Assembly (NCBI GenBank): GCA_020846515.1
Contig: JADLDX010000477.1
Span: forward strand, 1 to 12,303
DNA from: Pirellulaceae bacterium
GTDB taxonomy: Bacteria; Planctomycetota; Planctomycetia; Pirellulales; Pirellulaceae
Length of the DNA: 12,303 nt
Direction of reading: 5' to 3'
Position numbers and translations under genes: made by a program. Under the pieces are notes generated by a model. That model ran no database searches. It worked only from the letters and a program-made list of their open reading frames with translations, and was not told the origin of the DNA. The stretch's first letter is position 1. The number at the start of each line of letters is the position of its first letter. Below are positions 6,718-12,303 of this stretch, piece after piece.

Positions 6718-7307
6718 CAGTCATGTATTCCAAACTCGGTAGCCATGTCCAACCAGCGCTGAACCTTGTCACGCTGGACTTGCTTGGCCAATTCAAAACC
6801 GCGAGGCGAGAGGGAGAAGTCGCGATAAATATGATGAATGATCAAGCCACGCTGACAGAGTTCTCGAAAGCCATCTAAAAAACGGACCGTCACTTCGGGC
6901 TTTCGAGCATCTCGGAAAGCGATCGTCCGTTCATCCGTCTCTTCTACATAGACCGCTAGCAATCGAGCAGCCGCATCAAAGGCCGTGTTGACCGCTTTCA
7001 ATTCAATGATGCCACGCGTTCGAGCCGCCAATAGAATCGCTTGCGCCTCACCGCTTAAACCTTCCAAGGTCAGCCCTTCCAAAGGCGAGCTATTCTCAGC
7101 GTCGATGGCGTGATCTGGTTCCGCAGCATTGCCACTGGTGACATTACCACCGATAGCGTTGCCACTGGTTTCGTCTAGGTGAGCGCCTCGTGTCCAAGCG
7201 TGGCTGCATATTTGCGCCAGAGCCACCAACACAGGTGCCCCATTACCCAAGGCTTCCCAGCTTCCCGCTAGATAGTTGTCGATAGGATTGAGATTCTTGA
7301 TTTTCAT
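6717..7307 (-). CDS. Conserved hypothetical protein, possible winged-helix C-terminus; first gene of the operon
   Basis: 196 residues with no signal peptide or membrane segment, so probably cytoplasmic. I do not recognise a named family. The N-terminus (NPIDNYLAGSWEALGNGAPVLVALAQIC) reads as helical, residues 45-75 are a Gly/Asn/Ser/Glu-rich linker with a repeated TSGNA, and the C-terminal part (about 85-180) resembles a helix-turn-helix followed by a wing (FLDGFRELCQRGLI...DFSLSPRGFELAKQV). This could make it the regulator of the operon, but no DNA-binding residues can be named. The ATG at 7307 has no clear ribosome site. The stop overlaps the DUF1571 start by one base. It could equally be a small adaptor protein. 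The coding call rests on the coupling, codon continuity and the composition of the protein. Confidence 0.7.
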   Translation of the reverse strand: MKIKNLNPIDNYLAGSWEALGNGAPVLVALAQICSHAWTRGAHLDETSGNAIGGNVTSGNAAEPDHAIDAENSSPLEGLTLEGLSGEAQAILLAARTRGIIELKAVNTAFDAAARLLAVYVEETDERTIAFRDARKPEVTVRFLDGFRELCQRGLIIHHIYRDFSLSPRGFELAKQVQRDKVQRWLDMATEFGIHD

Positions 7308-7350
7308 GATTGGCTATTTTAACACAGTCGGGTCCAACTTGGGTCAAACT

Positions 7351-7501
7351 AGTTGGACAGCGCCACTTTGAATCAGCCGCTGGGCGTTAGCCGTTAGCCC
7401 CGGTTTTTTCAGCGAAAACCGTGGCTAACGCCAAAACGGCTAATATCTAAGAAATAGCAGCGAATCACTGTGAATTCGATTCAAAGTGGCGCTGTCCAGC
7501 T
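7351..7501. repeat. 151-bp element bounded by 24-bp inverted repeats (MITE-like or structured leader)
   Basis: The arms 7351-7374 and 7478-7501 are inverted copies matching at 23 of 24 bases (core GGACAGCGCCACTTTGAATC). The single mismatch is a T/G pair on the plus strand, so a rightward RNA could pair all 24 positions with one G-U. A smaller stem lies inside. Weaker direct copies of a GGGTCC(C)AACT motif flank it at 7330-7347 and 7503-7521. Two more palindromes lie at the edges: GTCCAACT/AGTTGGAC (7332-7339, 7351-7358) and AACTGG/CCAGTT (7510-7515, 7519-7524). No transposase is encoded. It lies in the gap between two divergent genes, so it could affect both promoters. No other gene is supported between 7308 and 7691. 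Confidence 0.8.
7383..7441. repeat. Internal hairpin with duplicated GTTAGCC (REP-like)
   Basis: Bases 7393-7407 pair with 7415-7429 at 14 of 15 positions, leaving a short loop. GTTAGCC is present twice on the left side (GGCGTTAGCC at 7383-7392 and GTTAGCCC at 7393-7400), so two alternative stems can form with GGCTAACGCC at 7423-7432. AGCCG (7375-7379) and CGGCT (7437-7441) add an outer stem. This kind of GTTAGCC palindrome recurs in planctomycete intergenic DNA as I recall it; not checked. Confidence 0.75.
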
Positions 7502-7650
7502 AGGGTCCCAACTGGGGTCCAGTTCGCGTTAACCGAGTGAAAGGGCCGACGGAAGCTTTGGTTTCTGCTCTTCCGCCCGCAAACTGGATTTGCTACGTAT
7601 CCCAGTCGCGTATTCCTTCCACATTGGACTGTACTGTCTCCATTGGGCAT

Positions 7651-7663
7651 TAGCGTACCGCTA
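7651..7663. repeat. Small palindrome before the DUF11 gene
   Basis: TAGCG-TAC-CGCTA is a perfect 5-bp inverted repeat that ends 10 bases before the ATG at 7674 and 28 bases before the preferred ATG at 7692. It could be an operator half-site pair or a weak RNA hairpin; no promoter consensus is evident near it. Confidence 0.35.
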
Positions 7664-7691
7664 GCCCGACGACATGGATGTCGGATCCCTT

Positions 7692-10190
7692 ATGAAAAAG
7701 ACAACTGTGCGGTTCGCAGCCGTGGGTGCGGTTTTGTTGCTAGGCGCATTAGCGATTGCCTTGGCTCAACATGATGCACGCCAACGCCCTCGCGAGGTGG
7801 CCACACCTGTCAAAGCCGCCGCCACTGCGCTCCAGCCGCTGCAGGTCGACCACAGCCCTGCATGGGAACGATCATCGGCTGTCACTGCATCATCAACAGC
7901 GATTGTGCGCGCCAACGATGATCAGACTATGTCACCTCCCCCCCTGGATTTCCAAACGAACCCTAGTTTCCAGGAAAATTCCAGTGGCAACAATCCACTG
8001 CGTGATGCGTCTTCTCAAGATCCAACTGTGACCAATGCGGCCTATGCATCTGCGGAATCGGAGAACTCTGCCGCGATGACCGCCTCGGGCGGCTGGACGC
8101 TAACAGACGCTGCCGCCTCCGACAGTTTGGCCAATGCTTCAGCGGTCCAACAAGCTTCCGGTGAGGGCTTGCCGGGCTCCGCGCCTGGTACGCCGCCACC
8201 GTTGAGCGCTGCGCCACTACCAGTTCTGGCAGCCCCGCCTCTCCCGTCCATGCCGGTTTCCTCGCAACCACCTGCCTGGCTGGAATCACCTCCTAGCCAA
8301 ACGCCATCTAACCCAACACTATCTAACCAGGCTCGACTTGGTCAGGCACCATCAACAACTGCGAGTTCAATGCCGGCCATGCCGCGAGCCTCTGCTTCCG
8401 GATCTCTATCCGATACTCAGCGGCCCGCCATGCCCGTGACGAACATGCAATCGATGGGCGGCCAGATAACGGATAGCCGATCTGCAAGCGGCGCGCCAGT
8501 CCAACCCTGGGTTCAATCGCCCCCCAGCTCCAACCTACCTGGCAATGGCAATGGCAACCGGAATGGCCAACTCCATCCAGGACAATTGACCGCCGCACCC
8601 ATGGCGACGACACCGCCGCCAATGGGCGCTCCAGTCGCACCACCCTCGGCAACCTTGGGCTTGCCACAACCGGCTTCTCCAGAGAGTTCCAACTCACCAG
8701 GCCAATATGCTGCGCCGACAAACCCTGCTGCCAATTCGTTCAGTGGTGGACGGTCGCCGTATGCTGGCACCATCTTGGGGTCCTTGATCAGCAATCAACC
8801 AGGCAATCGACACTTGGATGGTTCTCAGAATCCGGTCATGTTGATTCAAAAACGCATGGCCGGTGAGTGCCAGGTTGGCAAACGAGCGACCGTGGTGATC
8901 ACTGTTCGTAACGCTGGCAACTCGACAGCCCAGGATGTTGAAGTAATTGACAGCGTACCCAATGGCGCTAGTTTCGCCGAAGCCATACCTGCGGTCACAC
9001 CTACTGCTGAAGGCATTTTGGTATGGAAGTTAGGTGAGATGGGGCCAGGCGATGAACGCACCATTAATCTTCAGATCATTCCCGAGCGGCAGGGAGAGAT
9101 GGGCAGTACTGCCGCTGTGCGTTTTGCCGCTCAAGCTTCGATGCGCACATTGGCTACATTGCCCAAGTTGGAACTGGCCTACAATGCGGCACCCGAGGTA
9201 CTGATCGGTAGTTCCCATGCTATTGACGTTACAGTCAAGAACGTCGGCACTGGTGTGGCTCGCGGCGTGAAACTAGAAGCCGACTTGCCTACCAATGTCC
9301 GCCATGAAAGCGGGGACACCAGCTTGGATGCTGTCTTCGGTGACATAGCGCCGGGTGAAAGCAAACGCATTCAACTCAACTCATTGGCCACTGAACCAGG
9401 CCAAGCCAGTTGTACCATTCGTGCCTTGACCGACGATGGCGTGCAACAGGAACAGAAAGTAGACGTCCGCGTCTTGGCCCCGGCTCTGGAAGCGGTGATC
9501 ACTGGTCCCAATCGTCGGTTCCTCGATCGTCAAGCCACCTTTGAGGTCTTGATTAAGAACACGGGCACGGCTGCGGCCACCAACTGCGAATTCATGGTTC
9601 GTCTACCAGCCGGTTTGAACTTTAACACGGCTAACAAATCGGGAACTTACGATCCTTCCCAACATGCGGTCCTCTGGAGCGTGCCTGAGTTTCCCGCTGG
9701 TCATGCGGAACCGGTGGAGTTGACGGTATTGCCTGTAGAGGTCGGCACGCAGTTGATGACGTTCCAAGGCATGGCAGACCTAGGCGTCAAAACCGAGGCC
9801 CGCGGTGGACTAACGGTCGAAGAACAAGGCGAGTTGACGTTTACGATTGATCAAGATGCCGACCCGATCGAAATCTCGGCCTCAACCACCTACACCGTCG
9901 AAGTGCGCAACGTTGGTCGTGTTGATCGCAATATCGAACTCAGCCTTCAACTGCCTGCAGGTAGTCAAGTATTGAAGGTCGATGCCCCGGTCCAAGCTCG
10001 CAGCGATGGTGACTTGCTGCGATTCGAACCGATCCCACAAATGGATGGTCGCAGTTCGCAAAAGTTCCGTATCGAAGTCCAGCATGGCAAGGTGGGCACG
10101 CAAATCGTTCGCGCTCAGCTCAAGAGCCAGAATCGACCGACCCTGGTCATCAAAGAAGAGGCCACCGACGTCTACAACGACCGAGAATAA
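7692..10190 (+). CDS. Exported DUF11-repeat envelope protein with Pro/Ser/Ala-rich linker
   Basis: About 832 residues. I prefer the ATG at 7692 (MKKTTVRF...), which gives a standard positively charged signal-peptide start and has GGA a few bases upstream; an in-frame ATG at 7674 would add six residues. A hydrophobic segment (about 9-26, ending IALAQHD) predicts a signal peptide or anchor. Residues about 30-375 are low-complexity Pro, Ser, Ala, Gln and Asn, probably an extended spacer. Four Ig-like beta domains follow, starting near 380, 489, 596 and 709, each with the DUF11-type pattern NVGxxxAxxVxLxxxLPxG...W.(L/I)..(M/I/F).PG (for example VRNAGNSTAQDVEVIDSVP and IKNTGTAAATNCEFMVRLP). There is one Cys in each of the first three modules, but no Cys-rich pattern. 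Such proteins are likely cell-surface structural or adhesive components; the exact role is unknown. It is divergent from the MoxR operon. Confidence 0.88.
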   Translation: MKKTTVRFAAVGAVLLLGALAIALAQHDARQRPREVATPVKAAATALQPLQVDHSPAWERSSAVTASSTAIVRANDDQTMSPPPLDFQTNPSFQENSSGNNPLRDASSQDPTVTNAAYASAESENSAAMTASGGWTLTDAAASDSLANASAVQQASGEGLPGSAPGTPPPLSAAPLPVLAAPPLPSMPVSSQPPAWLESPPSQTPSNPTLSNQARLGQAPSTTASSMPAMPRASASGSLSDTQRPAMPVTNMQSMGGQITDSRSASGAPVQPWVQSPPSSNLPGNGNGNRNGQLHPGQLTAAPMATTPPPMGAPVAPPSATLGLPQPASPESSNSPGQYAAPTNPAANSFSGGRSPYAGTILGSLISNQPGNRHLDGSQNPVMLIQKRMAGECQVGKRATVVITVRNAGNSTAQDVEVIDSVPNGASFAEAIPAVTPTAEGILVWKLGEMGPGDERTINLQIIPERQGEMGSTAAVRFAAQASMRTLATLPKLELAYNAAPEVLIGSSHAIDVTVKNVGTGVARGVKLEADLPTNVRHESGDTSLDAVFGDIAPGESKRIQLNSLATEPGQASCTIRALTDDGVQQEQKVDVRVLAPALEAVITGPNRRFLDRQATFEVLIKNTGTAAATNCEFMVRLPAGLNFNTANKSGTYDPSQHAVLWSVPEFPAGHAEPVELTVLPVEVGTQLMTFQGMADLGVKTEARGGLTVEEQGELTFTIDQDADPIEISASTTYTVEVRNVGRVDRNIELSLQLPAGSQVLKVDAPVQARSDGDLLRFEPIPQMDGRSSQKFRIEVQHGKVGTQIVRAQLKSQNRPTLVIKEEATDVYNDRE

Positions 10191-10195
10191 GGCAT

Positions 10196-10287
10196 GTCCC
10201 GAAGGGACGTTGCATTTAGTTCCAAAGGGACTTTGCATTTAGTCCTGAAGGGACTTTGCATTTAGTCCTGAAGGGACGAAGGATTCC
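10196..10287. repeat. 23-bp tandem repeat, 4 copies, each led by a GTCC..GGGAC palindrome
   Basis: Abutting 23-bp units at 10196-10218, 10219-10241, 10242-10264 and 10265-10287 begin GTCCCGAAGGGAC or a close variant. The first three end in TTGCATTTA; the fourth diverges in its last ten bases and runs into the next element. The array starts six bases after the stop codon of the DUF11 gene. Confidence 0.92.
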
Positions 10288-10512
10288 AGCCGGCGGTGCA
10301 ACCGCCGGTATCGATCCAGCGCTGCGCAGGCGGCGAGTAGGCGGGCTACCAATGCAGAAGATGCTTGCCGAGCCGCAATCAGGACGGGCCTAACCGAAGA
10401 TAACTACCTGGGATGCAGGTACGATTCTTTCGTCCCTTCGGGACTGCGACTACATGGGGCCACGCTACCGGCGGTTCGCACCGCCGGCTGGAACCTTTCG
10501 TCCCTACGGGAC
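10265..10512. repeat. Inverted-repeat element with GC-rich hairpins between convergent genes
   Basis: The left arm (10265-10312) and the reverse complement of the right arm (10464-10512) match at 43 of 49 aligned columns. Each arm contains a perfect 8-bp hairpin, CCGGCGGT/ACCGCCGG, at 10290-10308 (3-nt loop) and 10468-10487 (4-nt loop), and a GTCCC..GGGAC palindrome. A further copy of the latter lies inside at 10432-10444; CTTTCGTCCCT(T/A)CGGGACTG recurs at 10427-10446 and 10495-10514 (19 of 20). The 151-bp middle encodes nothing I can support. It may act as a bidirectional terminator, but no T-tract follows the hairpins, so a non-autonomous mobile repeat is more likely. Confidence 0.85.
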
Positions 10513-10515
10513 TGT

Positions 10516-10550
10516 GCTTACTGCTCACTGCTCACTACTCACTACTCACT
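10516..10550. repeat. Heptamer tandem repeat (G/A)CTCACT, 5 units, overlapping the ATPase stop codon
   Basis: Five abutting 7-bp units: GCTTACT, GCTCACT twice, ACTCACT twice. The minus-strand reading is TGAGTAG/TGAGCAG, which places stop codons in all three frames. The TAG of the P-type ATPase (10544-10542) lies inside it, and its last two codons are repeat sequence. Confidence 0.9.
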
Positions 10551-12303
10551 AACGTCCAGCGGATGACTAAGCATTTGGGGCGGCCAGGCGGCGCGCAGGG
10601 CATTCAGGATCGCCCCAACATCGATAACCTCTTGGAAAAAGGCGCCGGCGACAGGTGGCAGATAGCCTGCCGCCGCAAAGAACATTCCTCCAATGCTTAG
10701 CGTCATCCCACCGATCGCGCTCTGGAGTGCAATGCGGCGCATGCGCTGCCCGATATGCAGCAGTTCATCTATCTTCAGCAATGATCCATCCAGCACGACG
10801 ATATCCGCCGCTTCGGAAGTAACCTCGTTGGTGACACCAAAGGCGACACCGATGGTGGCGGCGGCCAAGGCGGGCGCATCATTAATTCCGTCACCCACAA
10901 ACATGGTCGGGCCTTTGAGCGTTTCGCGACGAGTGATCTCGACTTTCTGTTCAGGGCTTTGACTGGCGTAGATCTCCAAGCCACCGATGTGCTCGGCCAG
11001 ATACTTGACCTCTTCTTCGCGGTCGCCCGATACCAACAACGTGCGGGTGATGCCGTGCCCCACAGCCAGATGGCGAATGAAGTTGGTACTCTCTTTGCGA
11101 ATCTCATCGCGAAAACGCATGAGCCCCGCAAAACGCTGATCGACCATGATCACACATTCCAAACCGCCGATGCGCTCCGGCAGCGACTCGACCGTCGCGG
11201 GCTGCTCCTTGGATAACAACTTGCGACTGGTGATCCATATGTTATGGCCGTCGATGATGCCGATCAGTCCATTGCCGGGCAACTCACGAACTTCGTTGGC
11301 CGGTAACATGACGGCTCCGCCAAGTCGGGCTGCTTCCTGAACGGCCCCGCTGAGCGGATGCCGCGAGTACTGCTCCAAAGAGGCGGCCAAACTGAGCACG
11401 CGCTTGTTTTCGAAGCCTTCACCCAATATCAATTCACTAGCCGTTGGTCGGCCGTAAGTCAGCGTGCCTGTCTTGTCGAACAACGCCGTCTTAATCAACG
11501 CGATCTGCTCCAGCACCGCTGGATCCTTGACAATGATATTGCGGCGAGCTGCCAGTGAAATGGTCCCGATGACAGCGATGGGAATGCCTAGTAGCAGCGG
11601 GCAAGGTGTGGCGACAACCAAAACGGCCAAAAAGCGAATCACTTCGCCACTAGACCACCACGCCAGGCAAGCGATGACCAGCGCCACGGGCGTATACCAG
11701 GCCCCCAGCAGATCTCCCAGACGACGCATGTTGGGTTTCCGCTGAGCCGAGTCCTGCATGACTTGCATGATCTTGGCGTAACGCGAATCGGCCGCGCGAC
11801 GCACGACGCGGATCTTCAAGATCGCTTCGCCATTGATAGCACCAGACATCACGTCAGAACCAACCGACTTAGGCACCTGGTACGGTTCGCCCGATAGATA
11901 CGATTCGTCCATCGCACCGTGTCCCTCGATGACCGTACCATCAGCCGGACAGATTTCTTTGGCTCCGACCACCAGGACATCGCCTGGCACGACTTCGTCC
12001 AACGAGACTTCGCGTAGCTGCTCGTTCTCCAAACGCTGAGCCACGCGCGGCATGCGTTGGGCCAGGGCGTTGAGCACCGAAGACGCGTTCCGCACCGCGT
12101 AGCCCTCGAGAGCCTGGCCGCCGGAGAGCATCATGACCACGATCGTGCCAGCTAAATACTCGCCCAGGATCAGCGAGGTGACGATGGAAATTGCGGCCAA
12201 CAGATCTGAACCAAACCGAGCATGGATCAGTTCGCCAACCAGCTCCCATACCAAAGGCGTCCCGCCCCCCAAAATCGCCAAAAGCAGCGGCAACTCTCGC
12301 CAA
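10542..12303 (-). CDS. P1B-type heavy-metal-transporting ATPase, TPCP (P1B-5-like) class (5' partial)
   Basis: At least 587 residues are visible; the frame stays open past 12303, so the N-terminus is outside the window and the TTG at 12293 is just an internal codon. Family motifs (numbered from that TTG) are actuator DESYLSGEP (129-137), membrane metal-site TPCP (229-232), phosphorylated Asp273 in DKTGTLTYG, the P1B His-Pro pair in SRHPL (312-313), the nucleotide-binding PGNGLIG (339-345), and GDGINDAP (467-474). At least six membrane segments are visible. The enzyme exports metal across the inner membrane using ATP. TPCP in place of CPC or SPC marks the P1B-5 group, in which a characterised rhizobial member (Nia) is linked to nickel and iron; the specificity here is inferred. 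Unlike Nia-type proteins it ends soon after the last helix (VILNALRA-like AILNALRAAW), with no hemerythrin domain. Convergent with the DUF11 gene. Confidence 0.93.
   Translation of the reverse strand, partial: WRELPLLLAILGGGTPLVWELVGELIHARFGSDLLAAISIVTSLILGEYLAGTIVVMMLSGGQALEGYAVRNASSVLNALAQRMPRVAQRLENEQLREVSLDEVVPGDVLVVGAKEICPADGTVIEGHGAMDESYLSGEPYQVPKSVGSDVMSGAINGEAILKIRVVRRAADSRYAKIMQVMQDSAQRKPNMRRLGDLLGAWYTPVALVIACLAWWSSGEVIRFLAVLVVATPCPLLLGIPIAVIGTISLAARRNIIVKDPAVLEQIALIKTALFDKTGTLTYGRPTASELILGEGFENKRVLSLAASLEQYSRHPLSGAVQEAARLGGAVMLPANEVRELPGNGLIGIIDGHNIWITSRKLLSKEQPATVESLPERIGGLECVIMVDQRFAGLMRFRDEIRKESTNFIRHLAVGHGITRTLLVSGDREEEVKYLAEHIGGLEIYASQSPEQKVEITRRETLKGPTMFVGDGINDAPALAAATIGVAFGVTNEVTSEAADIVVLDGSLLKIDELLHIGQRMRRIALQSAIGGMTLSIGGMFFAAAGYLPPVAGAFFQEVIDVGAILNALRAAWPPQMLSHPLDVSE

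Noticed and set aside
7316..7347. Possible promoter of the leftward operon (TTGACC ... TAAAAT), which would give a nearly leaderless mRNA for the first gene
   Set aside because: The spacing is about 20 nt instead of about 17, and planctomycete promoters are poorly defined; not strong enough to list as a feature.
7624..7653. Possible promoter of the DUF11 gene (TTGGAC with CATTAG)
   Set aside because: The -10 match is only three of six bases; likely chance.
10196..10287. CRISPR-like array
   Set aside because: The 23-bp units abut with no unique spacers and no cas genes are nearby; it is a simple tandem repeat.
10290..10308. Rho-independent terminator of the DUF11 gene
   Set aside because: The hairpin is strong but no T-run follows on either strand, and the same hairpin recurs as part of an inverted-repeat element.
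11941..12303. Second minus-strand open frame at the right edge
   Set aside because: It lies out of frame inside the P-type ATPase gene, whose own frame shows all the family motifs.

Overview
The window looks like chromosomal DNA from a planctomycete, most likely of the Pirellula/Rhodopirellula type. This is inferred from gene content: DUF1571, DUF4159, a TPR/gluzincin protein and a DUF11-repeat envelope protein are families typical of that phylum. Frequent GTG starts, loosely spaced genes and palindromic intergenic repeats fit this. No rRNA, tRNA, CRISPR array or complete insertion sequence was found.

Layout. (1) The left edge (2-781, +) holds the 3' part of an Rpn/PD-(D/E)XK transposase-like nuclease gene with a slippage-prone 24-bp tandem repeat. 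(2) Five genes run leftward from 7307 to 1027: a small cytoplasmic protein of unknown function, a secreted DUF1571 protein, a 921-aa exported TPR protein with a zinc-metallopeptidase-like HExxH...E site, a membrane-anchored DUF4159 protein, and a MoxR-type AAA+ ATPase. Junctions are tight (1-nt overlap, 15 nt, 16 nt) except for a gap of about 110 nt before the DUF4159 gene, so this is probably one operon or two stacked units. (3) The 384-bp region up to the next gene separates this operon from a divergent gene and holds nested inverted repeats. (4) The divergent gene (7692-10190, +) encodes an exported protein with a Pro/Ser/Ala-rich linker and four DUF11-like beta domains. (5) A 351-bp gap (10191-10541) between convergent genes is packed with tandem and inverted repeats. 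(6) The right edge (10542-12303, -) holds most of a P1B-type metal-transporting ATPase whose membrane motif is TPCP rather than the common CPC; its N-terminus lies outside the window.

How they may work together. MoxR ATPases usually remodel partner proteins and are often encoded next to DUF58/VWA proteins; planctomycete versions often sit with DUF4159 genes. Here the ATPase is cytoplasmic, DUF4159 is anchored in the membrane, and the DUF1571 and TPR-peptidase proteins are exported, so the operon could be a cell-envelope assembly or quality-control module. No DUF58/VWA partner follows moxR: the operon stops in a repeat and meets a convergent transposase-like gene. The best lead for something undescribed is this operon, followed by the intergenic repeats, which sit at several gene ends and include two gene stop codons.
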